From: Nocardioides sp. Soil805 | Lineage (GTDB): Bacteria > Actinomycetota > Actinomycetes > Propionibacteriales > Nocardioidaceae | DNA: 64,000 bases | Reading direction: 5' to 3' | Assembly: GCF_001429625.1 (NCBI RefSeq) | Contig: NZ_LMSU01000001.1 | Location: forward strand, 687,498-751,497 | Shown: piece by piece, positions 38,830-47,930 of the stretch | How positions within the stretch are numbered: the stretch's first letter is position 1 | How the letters are laid out: the number at the start of each line of letters is the position of its first letter | Translations under genes and position numbers: made by a program | Notes under the pieces: model-generated | Database searches by the model: none | What the model saw: the letters and a program-made list of their open reading frames with translations, nothing else | Told to the model about the DNA's origin: nothing

Positions 38830-38908
38830 TGCGCTGCCTCTTGTGCTCGCGTGTCGAAACACTGCGGGTCGGGGAAGGAGCCGACACCCGGGTCGCCGGC
38901 CCACGCTC

Positions 38909-38914
38909 AGGGTA
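38909..38914 (-). promoter_or_regulatory. possible -10 box of the mre cassette
   Basis: TACCCT on the minus strand, about 80 bases before the mreB ATG. No clear -35 box; it is the best candidate in this 142-base gap. Confidence 0.3.
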
Positions 38915-38942
38915 GGTAGCGCGACGCCCCCTTCCCGGGAGG

Positions 38943-38957
38943 ACACGCGCGGCGTGT
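38943..38957 (-). terminator. small hairpin after the beta-propeller-like lipoprotein gene
   Basis: ACACGC and GCGTGT with a 3-base loop, starting 14 bases past the lipoprotein stop. Short and without T-run. Confidence 0.3.
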
Positions 38958-38971
38958 GGGACCGGTCCGGC

Positions 38972-39970
38972 TCAGAGGTCGCAGGTCGCCGGTCCGCCGT
39001 CCTCGACGGCCTCCCGGTCGAGGCGCAGCAGCCGCGGCACGAGGGCCCCCTCGGGGTCGCGGTACGGCGGGGCGCTGGCCTCACTGACGGCCCAGATGCT
39101 CCGGCGATCGACCACGAGGTCCTCCGCGCCGGGCACGAAGTCGCGGGGCGGGCCACCGGGGCGCACGACCCCGCAGGCGATCCCCGACGACACCGCCCAC
39201 GAGATCCCGGCCCGGGTGAACGCCAGCCCCTGGAGCCTCGCCGGCACGCGCGTGGAGCGGCGCATGGCGACCTGACCGGCGCCGGCGCCGTCCTCCACCA
39301 GGGTGGTGACGCCGGGCCGCAGCAGCGCCGACTCGTCGTACCAGCGGGCCCGGCCGGGGCCGTCGGGCCGGTAGCCGGCGATCACCAGGCGCCCGCGGGT
39401 CGCCGCCGTCGTCGAGCCGCGGACGCCCTCACCGAGCTGCCACACGCGCAGGACCGGGGCGCCGTCGAGGCGCTCGGGGTCGAGGAGCCACAGCCGCGAG
39501 GTCTCGACCACCCACAACCCGGCCCCGGTGAGCGCCGCACCCCCACCGTGGCGGCAGTACGCCGTGCGGCCCGGGCTGCCGGGCGGGTCGAGGCGGGCGG
39601 CGAAGGCGCGGGTCTCCCCCGACGGCAGCGCTACGGCCGCCACCTGGCAGGGCTTGCTGCCGACCTCGCCCGACCGGTGGCCCACGACGTACGCCGTCGA
39701 GGCGGCGACCTCGAGGCCCTGCGGGACGAAGTCGTCGGGGAGGTCGAGCCACCACGCGTCGCAGACCGCGTCGTCGGCGCGGTACTCGCGCAGGCTGCCG
39801 TGCGGCTCGCCCGGCTCCGGACCGCGGACCTCGTCGTGGGCGACGCCGTCGCAGCCGTCGAGGCGGGCGACCCGGGTGGTGCCCGGCTCGGGGCCGGACG
39901 GGGAGGACGTACAGGCGCCGAGGCCCAGCACCGATCCGGCGAGCAGCCCGACGACCAGTGAGCGCCTCAC
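38972..39970 (-). CDS. lipoprotein of unknown function, beta-propeller-like
   Basis: A 332-residue exported protein. The signal peptide ends in LGLGACTSS, a good lipobox with Cys20. The rest has repeating short strands with W/Y-x-V patterns (AYVVGHRS, GLWVVETSRLWLLD, RLVIAGYRPDG, ISWAVSSG, SIWAVSEAS), which resemble blades of a propeller; six Cys residues may make disulfides outside the cell. I recognise no enzyme motif. It begins 4 bases after the ndk stop, so it is probably co-transcribed with ndk, yet it intervenes between ndk and mreB, suggesting a later insertion. Confidence 0.65.
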   Translation of the reverse strand: MRRSLVVGLLAGSVLGLGACTSSPSGPEPGTTRVARLDGCDGVAHDEVRGPEPGEPHGSLREYRADDAVCDAWWLDLPDDFVPQGLEVAASTAYVVGHRSGEVGSKPCQVAAVALPSGETRAFAARLDPPGSPGRTAYCRHGGGAALTGAGLWVVETSRLWLLDPERLDGAPVLRVWQLGEGVRGSTTAATRGRLVIAGYRPDGPGRARWYDESALLRPGVTTLVEDGAGAGQVAMRRSTRVPARLQGLAFTRAGISWAVSSGIACGVVRPGGPPRDFVPGAEDLVVDRRSIWAVSEASAPPYRDPEGALVPRLLRLDREAVEDGGPATCDL

Positions 39971-39974
39971 GCGA

Positions 39975-40394
39975 TCAGAGTCCCGGGAACCAGATGCCGA
40001 TCTCGCGGGCGGCGGACTCGGGCGAGTCGGAGCCGTGGACGAGGTTCTGCTGGACCTTCTCGCCCCAGTCGCGACCCAGGTCGCCCCGGATGGTGCCGGG
40101 GGCGGCGGTCGTCGGGTCGGTCGTGCCGGCCAGCGCGCGGAAGCCCTCGATGCAGCGCTCGCCCTCGAGCACCATGGCGGCGACGGGGCCGGAGAGCATG
40201 AACTCCACCAGCGGCTCGTAGAAGGGCTTGCCCTCGTGCTCGGCGTAGTGCTCGGCGAGCAGCTCGCGGGAGGCCGGCCGGAGCTCGAGCGCGACGAGGC
40301 GGTAGCCCTTCGCCTCGATGCGACGGATCACCTCACCGGTGAGGCCTCGGCGGACACCGTCCGGCTTGACGAGGACGAGAGAACGCTCAGTCAT
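39975..40394 (-). CDS. ndk: nucleoside diphosphate kinase
   Basis: A 139-residue enzyme that balances nucleoside triphosphates by a phospho-histidine relay. [14 protein letters not shown] start ([14 protein letters not shown]), and the active His120 in [15 protein letters not shown] 40394 is preferred over an upstream GTG because TAGGCT lies 7 bases before it and the protein then has standard length. Upstream lies the PNPOx gene; downstream a lipoprotein follows at once. Confidence 0.97.
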   Translation of the reverse strand: MTERSLVLVKPDGVRRGLTGEVIRRIEAKGYRLVALELRPASRELLAEHYAEHEGKPFYEPLVEFMLSGPVAAMVLEGERCIEGFRALAGTTDPTTAAPGTIRGDLGRDWGEKVQQNLVHGSDSPESAAREIGIWFPGL

Positions 40395-40401
40395 GGCCCG
40401 G

Positions 40402-40407
40402 AGCCTA
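40402..40407 (-). promoter_or_regulatory. -10 box of ndk
   Basis: TAGGCT on the minus strand, 7 bases before ATG 40394; overlaps the 3' end of the PNPOx gene. Confidence 0.5.
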
Positions 40408-41082
40408 TCCGGCACCGAGGGCCACCGCGCGTGCGGTCACGTCGGACGGCACCTGCCCTCGCGCGTCGGCGTCCGGGACCGGCGCCCCGGCCACCCGGCG
40501 GATCGGCACGTGCCCGCCCCAGGTGCCGGTCGCGACGTCCTCGGGCTCGTCCCCCGGACCACCGGCGCGCTCCTTCATCGACGCCTCGTGCAGCGGTACG
40601 GCGAGCACGGCGGTCGCCGCGAGCTCCTTGCGGGTGCTGGCCCGCAGGGTGGCCGAGCGGCCCGGGACCATGTGGTCGACGATCAGGTCGAGCGCGTGCT
40701 GGCGCTCGTCGAGGTCGTCCACGAGACGGGCCGTGCCGATGACCACCGCGGACCGGTAGTTCATGGAGTGGTGGAAGGCCGAGCGTCCCGCCACCAGCCC
40801 GTCCAGCTCGGTCGCCGTCACGCACACCGGGGCGCCGGGTGCGGCCCGCAACCAGCCGGCGGCGACGGACCCGTGGAGGTAGAGCGTGCCGTCCTCGTCG
40901 GGCCCGTCGGCGTCCACGCCGAAGGCCGACGGCAGGACGAGCGGGTGGTCGCCGACCCGGAGCCCCACGTGCACCACGAGGGCGTCCTCGAGCAGCGCCA
41001 TCAGCCGCTCACGCTCGGCGACCGCTCGGTTGCGTCCCCGGTTCGTGCGGGTGCGGTCGGTGGGCTCCAGCGGCGTGCTCAT
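40405..41082 (-). CDS. pyridoxamine 5'-phosphate oxidase-family flavin protein
   Basis: A 225-residue protein with the split-barrel FMN/F420-binding fold. [29 protein letters not shown] opens it, [17 protein letters not shown] and [18 protein letters not shown] follow, as in NimA-like and PNPOx-like proteins. The family reduces or oxidises small molecules; true PNPOx activity is not implied. ATG 41082 begins MSTPLEP. It is divergent from a MocR-type PLP-dependent regulator, an arrangement typical of regulator-target pairs. Confidence 0.78.
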   Translation of the reverse strand: MSTPLEPTDRTRTNRGRNRAVAERERLMALLEDALVVHVGLRVGDHPLVLPSAFGVDADGPDEDGTLYLHGSVAAGWLRAAPGAPVCVTATELDGLVAGRSAFHHSMNYRSAVVIGTARLVDDLDERQHALDLIVDHMVPGRSATLRASTRKELAATAVLAVPLHEASMKERAGGPGDEPEDVATGTWGGHVPIRRVAGAPVPDADARGQVPSDVTARAVALGAG

Positions 41083-41102
41083 GTGACCATGGTGGGCGAC
41101 GG

Positions 41103-41148
41103 GTGGCCTGCGCGCACGGGCCACTTCTGCCCCTCTTCGACAGGCCAC
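41103..41148. promoter_or_regulatory. probable MocR operator sites
   Basis: GTGGCC (41103-41108) and GGCCAC (41119-41124) form an inverted pair, and a second GGCCACT begins 24 bases further (41143). The sites occupy the 70-base gap between the PNPOx gene and the MocR gene. Direct plus inverted half sites are usual for MocR/PdxR proteins. Confidence 0.5.
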
Positions 41149-41152
41149 TGCC

Positions 41153-42481
41153 ATGCTGCCCCTCTCCCTCGACCGGTCCGACCCGCGGCCCCTCGGCCTC
41201 CAGCTGGCCGACCAGGTACGCCGCCTGGTGCTGGCCGGCACCCTGTCGCCCGGTGACCGCCTGCCCAGCACCCGTCGGCTGGCCGCGGACCTCGGGGTCG
41301 CCCGCTCCGTGGCGGAGCAGGGGTGGGACCAGCTGCGCGCCGAGGGGTGGATCGAGGGCCGGCAGGGCTCAGGCACGTGGGTGGCGGGTGGCGCCGGCCC
41401 CGTAGCGGCGACGCCGTCCCGACGCCCGCCCACGGAGACCGGCGCCCCGCTCGTCCACCTCGACGCCGGGACGCCGTGGATCGACCCGCGGCACGCCGCG
41501 GCCTGGCGACGGGCGTGGCGCGAGGTCTCGGCCGCCACCCCGCCCCGCGGGTACGACGACCCCCGCGGCCTCCCCGTCCTGCGCGAGCTCCTCGCCGAGC
41601 GACTGGGCCGCACCCGGGGACTGGCGATCGACCCCGACGACGTGGTGCTCACCGCGGGCACCACCGCCGGGCTGCGGCACGTGCTGGCGGTGCTGCCCCG
41701 CGAGCCCGTCGCGGTCGAGGACCCGGGCTACCGGGCCGCCGTCCTGACCGTCGAGGAGTCGGGCCGCGCGGTCGTGGACCTGCCGGCACTGGAGCCGGTG
41801 ACCGACCTCGCCACCGCCTGCGCGGCGTACGTCACCCCCGCCCACCAGCACCCGCTGGGCCGGGTGATGCCGGCCGAGGACCGCCTCACGCTGCTGGCCA
41901 CCGCGCGACGCGACGGCGCCGTCGTGCTGGAGGACGACTACGACTCGGAGTTCCGCTACGACGTGGCGCCGGTGCCGGCCCTGGCGTCCCTCGAGCCCGA
42001 CCTGGTGGCCTACCTGGGGACCGCCTCCAAGTCGGTGGCCCCGTCCCTGCGCCTGGGCTGGCTGGTCGCGCCCCGCGGGCTGCGCGACGACCTCGACCGG
42101 CACCGCCGGATCACCCACGACGCCCCGGCCTGGCCGGTGCAGCGGGCCTACTGGGCGCTGCTCCGCGACGGGTACGTCGACGCGGTCGTGCGCTCCGCGC
42201 GCCGGACGTACGCCGAGCGGGCACCGCGCGTCGCCGCCGCCCTCGCGCCGTACGCCGAGCTCGCCGGCCCGGTCGCCGGCATGTACTCCACGTGGCTGCT
42301 CCCCCACGACCGCGCGCTGCGGGCCCGCCGGGCGGCGCAGGACGCCGGCTTCCGGGTCAACCTGCTCGCCGACTACACGCGGTCGTCCGACCTCACCGGC
42401 CTGGTGGTCGGCTTCGGCGGCCCCACGGACACCCAGCTCGACGCCGCCCTCGCCGTGCTGGCGCGCTCGCTCTCGGAGTGA
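41153..42481 (+). CDS. MocR/PdxR-type GntR regulator with aminotransferase domain
   Basis: A 442-residue transcription factor. Residues 1 to ~75 form a GntR winged helix (QLADQVRRLVLAGTLSPGDRLPSTRRLA). The rest is an aminotransferase fold: VEDPGYR, LEDDYDSEFRYD and YLGTASKSVAPSLRLGW, where Lys in TASKS should bind PLP as an effector sensor. Such proteins often control PLP salvage or amine metabolism. The target here is probably the divergent flavin protein gene and itself. ATG directly follows the putative operators. Confidence 0.88.
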   Translation: MLPLSLDRSDPRPLGLQLADQVRRLVLAGTLSPGDRLPSTRRLAADLGVARSVAEQGWDQLRAEGWIEGRQGSGTWVAGGAGPVAATPSRRPPTETGAPLVHLDAGTPWIDPRHAAAWRRAWREVSAATPPRGYDDPRGLPVLRELLAERLGRTRGLAIDPDDVVLTAGTTAGLRHVLAVLPREPVAVEDPGYRAAVLTVEESGRAVVDLPALEPVTDLATACAAYVTPAHQHPLGRVMPAEDRLTLLATARRDGAVVLEDDYDSEFRYDVAPVPALASLEPDLVAYLGTASKSVAPSLRLGWLVAPRGLRDDLDRHRRITHDAPAWPVQRAYWALLRDGYVDAVVRSARRTYAERAPRVAAALAPYAELAGPVAGMYSTWLLPHDRALRARRAAQDAGFRVNLLADYTRSSDLTGLVVGFGGPTDTQLDAALAVLARSLSE

Positions 42482-42499
42482 CGCGGCGGACGGCTCCGG

Positions 42500-42907
42500 T
42501 CAGTCCGGGTCCTCGGCGCGGTACGCCGCCCAGGCTGCGGCCCGCTCGCGCTCGATCTTGCGGCCCAGGAAGTCCGCCATGCCCCACAGCAGCGCGAAGA
42601 TCCCGCCCAGGACGAACATCAGGGGGACCAGGAAGCCGATGGCGACGGCGGCCACCTGGAGCACCCACCCCACGGTGTAGGCCCAGGGCGCGCGGAGCAT
42701 CCCGGCGAGCAGCAGGCAGGCGACGGCCAGGCCGACGCCGATCAGGACGGCAGGGCCCACCGACACGTCGGCGATGGTGATGAGCACGGGGGTGGTGAGG
42801 CCGACGGTGATCGCCTCGAGGCACAGGACGGCCGCGCACATCCCGCGCCGCGGCGAGCGCTCGGTGTTCTGCGGCGCCTGCCCCTGCGGTGCGGACACGT
42901 CGCTCAC
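42500..42907 (-). CDS. DUF4233 membrane protein
   Basis: A 135-residue protein with four hydrophobic helices (MCAAVLCLEAITVGLTTPVL, VLIGVGLAVACLLLAGML, TVGWVLQVAAVAIGFLVPLM, FVLGGIFALLWGMADFLG) and a charged C-terminal tail. DUF4233 genes regularly follow folC in actinobacteria. Function is unknown. The GTG overlaps the folC TGA (GTGA), so its production is tied to FolC. Confidence 0.85.
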   Translation of the reverse strand: MSDVSAPQGQAPQNTERSPRRGMCAAVLCLEAITVGLTTPVLITIADVSVGPAVLIGVGLAVACLLLAGMLRAPWAYTVGWVLQVAAVAIGFLVPLMFVLGGIFALLWGMADFLGRKIERERAAAWAAYRAEDPD

Positions 42908-44286
42908 GACTGCCCGCGACGCAGCAGCATCGTGCGCGCCTCGCCGACGGTGACGACCGAGCCGGTGACGAGCACGGCCCCCGACCCCAGCGGGTCGCCG
43001 AAGGCCTCGCCGGCCTCGGCCAGCGTCGCCGCCCGCTCGATGGCGTCGGCCAGGTCGCGGACCACGGTGACGCGGTCCTCGCCGTAGATCTCGATGGCGG
43101 CGGCCGCGAGCGCGTCCGCGCTCATCGAGCGCGAGGTGGAGTTCTGGGTGCAGATGAGGTGCTCGAGGTGCGGCTCGAAGGCCTCCAGCACGCCCGTGGC
43201 GTCCTTGTCGCCCATCACGCCCATCACGCCGATGAGCGGGGAGAACGTGAACGAGTCCTCGATCGCGGCGGCCGAGGCCGCGGCCCCGTGCGGGTTGTGG
43301 GCGGCGTCGAGCACGATGGTCGGGCTGCGCCGGATGATCTCCAGGCGACCCGGCGAGGTCACCTCGGCGAAGGCTGCCCGCACCAGGTCCTCGTCGAGCG
43401 GCTCCTCGCCGGCGAAGGCCTCGACGGCCGCCAGGGCCACGGCCGCGTTCTGCGCCTGGTGGGCGCCGTACAACGGCAGGAAGACGTCGTCGTAGCGGGC
43501 CCGGATGCCCTGGAGCGCGACCATCTGGCCACCGACGGCGGGCACCCGGGACACGACGCCGAACTCCATGCCCTCGCGGGCCACCGTCGCGCCGACCTCG
43601 GTCGCCCGCTCGATCAGCAGCGCGGCCACCTCGGGCTGCTGCTGGGCCAGGACGGCGATCGAGCCGGCCTTGATGATGCCGGCCTTCTCGTGGGCGATGG
43701 CGGTCACGGAGTCGCCGAGGTACTTCGCGTGGTCGACCGCGATCGGCAGCACGACGGCGACGTCGGCGTCGACGACGTTGGTGGCGTCCCACGCCCCGCC
43801 CATGCCGACCTCGACGATCGCGACGTCGACCGGGGCGTCGGCGAACGCGGCGTACGCCATGCCCACCATCGTCTCGAAGAAGCTCAGCGGGTGCGGCTGG
43901 TCGGCGTCGACGAGATGGGTGTACGGCGCGACGTCGTTGAAGGCGCGCACGAACTCCTCGTCGGTCAGCGCCTCCCCGTCGATGCTGATCCGCTCGCTCA
44001 TCTTCTCCAGGTGGGGGCTGGTGAAGCGGCCGGTGCGCAGGTCGAGCGCGCGCACCAGGGTCTCGATCATCCGGCTGGTGGACGTCTTGCCGTTGGTGCC
44101 GGTCAGGTGGATGGTCCGGAAGGAGCGCTGCGGCTCGCCGAGGAGCTCGGTGAACGCCTCGATCCGGTCCAGGCTCGGTTCGAGCCGGGTCTCGGGCCAG
44201 CGGGACAGCAGGGCGTCCTCGACCTCCGCGAAGGTCTCGGCCGGTCGGGCTTCAGGCCAGTGCTCAGAATTCTCGTGATCACTCAT
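42904..44286 (-). CDS. folC: bifunctional folylpolyglutamate/dihydrofolate synthase
   Basis: A 460-residue Mur-ligase-fold enzyme that adds glutamate to dihydropteroate and to folates. HLTGTNGKTSTSRMI is the P-loop, and SPHLEKMSERI the folate loop. VEVGMGGAWDATNVV and LDAAHNPHGA are the other family motifs. The ATG has GGGGCGAG just upstream and a TAGACT box 9 bases before it. In most relatives valS precedes folC on the same strand; here a GNAT gene is between them and valS is transcribed away. Confidence 0.95.
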   Translation of the reverse strand: MSDHENSEHWPEARPAETFAEVEDALLSRWPETRLEPSLDRIEAFTELLGEPQRSFRTIHLTGTNGKTSTSRMIETLVRALDLRTGRFTSPHLEKMSERISIDGEALTDEEFVRAFNDVAPYTHLVDADQPHPLSFFETMVGMAYAAFADAPVDVAIVEVGMGGAWDATNVVDADVAVVLPIAVDHAKYLGDSVTAIAHEKAGIIKAGSIAVLAQQQPEVAALLIERATEVGATVAREGMEFGVVSRVPAVGGQMVALQGIRARYDDVFLPLYGAHQAQNAAVALAAVEAFAGEEPLDEDLVRAAFAEVTSPGRLEIIRRSPTIVLDAAHNPHGAAASAAAIEDSFTFSPLIGVMGVMGDKDATGVLEAFEPHLEHLICTQNSTSRSMSADALAAAAIEIYGEDRVTVVRDLADAIERAATLAEAGEAFGDPLGSGAVLVTGSVVTVGEARTMLLRRGQS

Positions 44287-44295
44287 CTCGCCCCG

Positions 44296-44301
44296 AGTCT
44301 A
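44296..44301 (-). promoter_or_regulatory. -10 box of folC-DUF4233
   Basis: TAGACT on the minus strand, 9 bases before ATG 44286. Confidence 0.45.
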
Positions 44302-44322
44302 GGGGTGGGCCCGGCGGCGTCG

Positions 44323-45213
44323 TCAGCGCAGGACGAGGTTGGCCATGTCCACCACCGGCCGGTAGCCCAGCGCCGAGTAGATCTTGTTGGACGTGGGGTT
44401 GGCCTGGTCGGTGAAGAGGCAGGCCCGCGCGCCCTGCGCGAGGACGATCCGCGTCACCTCGGCGACCGCCGCGCTGGCGTAGCCCCGGCCCCGTCGCTCG
44501 CGCGGGGTGTAGACCGGCCCGACGCGGGCGACCCCGAAGGCCGGGGCGTTGGCGCCGGTGAGGTGCACGACCTCTCCCCCGTCCTCCCACAGCCAGATCC
44601 GTCCGGTGTCGATGCGCCGCAGCAGGTCCTCGTCGGTGAAGACCTCGATGGCTTCCCGGCCGGGTGCGCGCCCGGCCTGCTCGTCGGCGTCGACGTGGAA
44701 CGCGGTGAACCAGTCGCGGCAGCGGTCCAGGTCGTCGCGGACGGCGGGTCGCAGCGAGCCGGGCACCGGCGCCGGCTCGACCAGCTCCTCCAGTTCGTGC
44801 AGCCGCGTGTGGGCCTCGACGTGAGCGGTGCGACCCGTGAGCCGGCCGAGCTCGTCGGCGAAGACGCGCACGGCGGGCAGCGCGCCGTTGACGGCCGCCA
44901 GGTCCTCGCCCCGCTCGTGGACGGTCCGGGCGAGCAGCCGGGCCGCTTCGTCGGGCATCGGCAGCAGGTACGCCGGACGGTCACCGTGGGGCGCGGTCCG
45001 CATGCCGACGCCGACCACGGCGCCGCCGTCGCGGGCCACGGCGTACCAGTGGCGCGGGTCCTGGGCGATCCCGTCCGCCCTCCCGTCCGTCATCTCGGCC
45101 GCGTTCCGCGACGCCACGGTGGCGACGACGGTGGCCAGGACGGGCGCGGCGGCCAGGTGGTCGCCGGCGGCCTCGAGGAAGGCCGCGGGGTCGGTGAGGA
45201 GCTCCAGTTCCAT
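44323..45213 (-). CDS. GNAT family N-acetyltransferase
   Basis: A 296-residue protein. The C-terminal half is a clear GNAT domain: VGPVYTPRERRGRGYASA is the acetyl-CoA pyrophosphate loop (motif A), and NPTSNKIYSALGYRPV is motif B. The N-terminal half seems a degenerate copy that may form the acceptor pocket. The acceptor is unknown. The start is supported by a TAGCGT box 6 bases upstream. It is divergent from valS with a 76-base gap and points toward folC. Confidence 0.82.
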   Translation of the reverse strand: MELELLTDPAAFLEAAGDHLAAAPVLATVVATVASRNAAEMTDGRADGIAQDPRHWYAVARDGGAVVGVGMRTAPHGDRPAYLLPMPDEAARLLARTVHERGEDLAAVNGALPAVRVFADELGRLTGRTAHVEAHTRLHELEELVEPAPVPGSLRPAVRDDLDRCRDWFTAFHVDADEQAGRAPGREAIEVFTDEDLLRRIDTGRIWLWEDGGEVVHLTGANAPAFGVARVGPVYTPRERRGRGYASAAVAEVTRIVLAQGARACLFTDQANPTSNKIYSALGYRPVVDMANLVLR

Positions 45214-45219
45214 GCGGGG

Positions 45220-45225
45220 ACGCTA
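45220..45225 (-). promoter_or_regulatory. -10 box of the GNAT gene
   Basis: TAGCGT on the minus strand, 6 bases before ATG 45213. Confidence 0.45.
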
Positions 45226-45277
45226 GCCACCCGGGGTCCGTCCCGGAACTGGTTTTCGCAGGCCGTGCGCGCTTCCG

Positions 45278-45283
45278 TAGCAT
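45278..45283 (+). promoter_or_regulatory. -10 box of valS
   Basis: TAGCAT, 6 bases before ATG 45290; implies a leaderless valS mRNA and leaves no room for a T-box leader. Confidence 0.5.
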
Positions 45284-45289
45284 GCGCAC

Positions 45290-47908
45290 ATGACTGAGAA
45301 CCCCGAGAACCAGGCCCCGGAACCGACGAGCGCCGAGCGGCGTGCCGTCGTCGTACCGGACAGGGCCGTCCTCGAGGGCCTCGAGTCGAAGTGGGCCGAG
45401 CGGTGGAAGGCCGAGGAGACCTACCGCTTCGACCGCACCCGCAGCCGCGAGGACGTCTTCTCCATCGACACCCCGCCGCCGACGGTCAGCGGCAGCCTGC
45501 ACGTGGGACACGTCTTCTCCTACACCCACACCGACCTCGTCGCGCGCTACCAGCGCATGCAGGGCAAGAGCGTCTTCTACCCGATGGGCTGGGACGACAA
45601 CGGCCTGCCCACCGAGCGCCGGGTGCAGAACTACTACGGCGTGCGCTGCGACCCGTCGCTGCCCTACGACGCCGACTTCACTCCCCCGGAGAAGCCGGAC
45701 CCCAAGAAGCAGGTCCCGATCAGCCGCCCCAACTTCGTCGAGCTGTGCGAGCGGCTCGTCGAGGAGGACGAGAAGGTCTTCGAGTCGCTGTGGCGCACGC
45801 TGGGCCTCTCGGTCGACTGGTCGGAGAACTACACGACCATCGGCCCCAAGTCCCAGGCCGTGAGCCAGACCGCCTTCCTGCGCAACTTCGCCCGCGGCGA
45901 GGCCTACCTCCAGGAGGCGCCGACCCTGTGGGACGTCACCTTCCAGACCGCGGTGGCCCAGGCCGAGCTCGAGGCGCGCGACTACCCGGGCGCCTACCAC
46001 CGGGTGGCCTTCCACCGCCCCGGCGGCGAGCCCGTCCACATCGAGACCACCCGCCCCGAGCTCATCCCGAGCGTCGTGGCCCTGATCGCGCACCCCGACG
46101 ACGAGCGGTACGCCGACCTCTTCGGCACCACGGTGACCTCGCCGGTGTTCGGCGTCGAGGTCCCGGTGCTGGCCCACCCCGCGGCCGAGCCCGACAAGGG
46201 CGCCGGCATCGCCATGTGCTGCACCTTCGGCGACCTCACCGACGTCATGTGGTGGCGCGAGCTGAACCTCCCGGTCCGCACCGTGATCGGTCGCGACGGA
46301 CGGCTGCTGCGCGAGACCCCCGAGTGGCTGTCCGGCGACGCGGCCGCGGCGGCGTACGAGGACCTCAAGGGCAAGACCACCTTCAGCGCCCGCGAGCAGG
46401 TGGTGGCCCAGCTGCGCGAGAGCGGTGACCTCGACGGCGAGCCCACGCCCACCCAGCGGATGGCGAACTTCTACGAGAAGGGCGACAAGCCGCTCGAGAT
46501 CGTGGCCACCCGCCAGTGGTACATCCGCAACGGCGGCCGTGACGCCGGGACCCGCGCGGAGATGCTGGCCCGGGCCGACGAGATCCAGTGGATCCCCGCG
46601 CACATGAAGCACCGCTACGACAACTGGGTCGGCGGCCTCAACGGCGACTGGCTCATCAGCCGCCAGCGGTTCTTCGGCATCCCGTTCCCCGTCTGGTACC
46701 CGCTCGACGACGCCGGCGACCCCGACTACGACCACCCGCTGATGCCCTCCGAGGCCGAGCTGCCGGTCGACCCGTCGACGCAGGCCCCGCGCGGGTACGA
46801 CGAGGCCCAGCGCGGCAAGCCGGGCGGCTTCGTCGGTGACCCGGACGTCATGGACACCTGGGCGACGTCCTCGCTGACCCCGCAGATCGCGGGCGGCTGG
46901 ACCACCGACGAGGACCTCTTCGAGCGGGTCTACCCCTACGACCTGTGCACGCACGCCCACGACATCATCCGCACCTGGCTCTTCAGCCGGGTGGTGCGCG
47001 GCCACTTCGAGCAGGGCTCGGCGCCGTGGCACACCGCGATGATCTCCGGCTTCATCGTCGACCCCGACCGCAAGAAGATGTCGAAGTCCAAGGGCAACGT
47101 GGTTGTCCCGACCGAGATCCTCGACAAGTACGGCGCCGACGCCGTCCGCTGGCGCGCCGCCCTGGGCCGCCCCGGGCTGGACTCGCCGTTCGACGAGTCC
47201 CAGATGAAGGTCGGGCGACGCCTGGCGATGAAGGTGCTCAACGCCTCCAAGTTCGTCCTCGGCAACGTCGGCGCCACCTCGCTCGACCACTTCGCGGTCA
47301 GCGAGCCGATCGACTGCGCGCTACTGGGTCGCCTCGAGGTCGTGGTCCGCAGGGCCACCGAGGCCTTCGACGCCTACGACTACACGACCGCGCTCGAGGT
47401 CACCGAGAAGTTCTTCTGGGAGTTCTGCGACGACTACCTCGAGCTGGTCAAGGAGCGGGCGTACGACGAGGACGGCGGCGCCGCCACGGCCTCGGCCAAG
47501 GCGACGCTCGCGATCGCCCTGCACGTGCAGCTGCGGCTGCTCGCGCCGTTCCTGCCCTACGCGACCGAGGAGGTCTGGTCGTGGTGGCAGGACGGCTCGA
47601 TCCACCTCACGTCGTGGCCCGTGGGCACCGACCTCGGCGCCGCTGCCGCCGCCGACCCGACGATGGTCGACGCCGTCGCGGCGGCCCTGATCGGCATCCG
47701 CGGCGCCAAGTCGCAGGCCAAGGTCTCGATGAAGGCCGAGCTCTCCCGGGTCGAGATCAGTGGTCCGCCGTCGCTGGTGGCCGCCGCGGAGGCGGCGCAG
47801 GCCGACCTGCGGCGCGCGGGCAAGATCACCGGCGAGCTGGTCTTCACCCCCGACGAGTCGGCGCAGCAGGTCTCGGTGGTCGCCGAGGTGGCCGCCCCGA
47901 CCGAGTAG
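45290..47908 (+). CDS. valS: valyl-tRNA synthetase, archaeal-like type
   Basis: An 872-residue class I synthetase that charges tRNA-Val. HVGH (71-74) and KMSKS (596-600) are the catalytic motifs. An editing (CP1) domain lies between, with [39 protein letters not shown] follows the HVGH block; that wording is typical of the archaeal/Rickettsia-type ValS rather than the E. coli type. The C terminus ends soon after the anticodon-binding domain and lacks the long coiled-coil arm of E. coli ValS (951 residues). It converges with the repeat-protein gene. Confidence 0.94.
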   Translation: MTENPENQAPEPTSAERRAVVVPDRAVLEGLESKWAERWKAEETYRFDRTRSREDVFSIDTPPPTVSGSLHVGHVFSYTHTDLVARYQRMQGKSVFYPMGWDDNGLPTERRVQNYYGVRCDPSLPYDADFTPPEKPDPKKQVPISRPNFVELCERLVEEDEKVFESLWRTLGLSVDWSENYTTIGPKSQAVSQTAFLRNFARGEAYLQEAPTLWDVTFQTAVAQAELEARDYPGAYHRVAFHRPGGEPVHIETTRPELIPSVVALIAHPDDERYADLFGTTVTSPVFGVEVPVLAHPAAEPDKGAGIAMCCTFGDLTDVMWWRELNLPVRTVIGRDGRLLRETPEWLSGDAAAAAYEDLKGKTTFSAREQVVAQLRESGDLDGEPTPTQRMANFYEKGDKPLEIVATRQWYIRNGGRDAGTRAEMLARADEIQWIPAHMKHRYDNWVGGLNGDWLISRQRFFGIPFPVWYPLDDAGDPDYDHPLMPSEAELPVDPSTQAPRGYDEAQRGKPGGFVGDPDVMDTWATSSLTPQIAGGWTTDEDLFERVYPYDLCTHAHDIIRTWLFSRVVRGHFEQGSAPWHTAMISGFIVDPDRKKMSKSKGNVVVPTEILDKYGADAVRWRAALGRPGLDSPFDESQMKVGRRLAMKVLNASKFVLGNVGATSLDHFAVSEPIDCALLGRLEVVVRRATEAFDAYDYTTALEVTEKFFWEFCDDYLELVKERAYDEDGGAATASAKATLAIALHVQLRLLAPFLPYATEEVWSWWQDGSIHLTSWPVGTDLGAAAAADPTMVDAVAAALIGIRGAKSQAKVSMKAELSRVEISGPPSLVAAAEAAQADLRRAGKITGELVFTPDESAQQVSVVAEVAAPTE

Positions 47909-47930
47909 CAGGGGCGCGGGCGGCCCGGTC

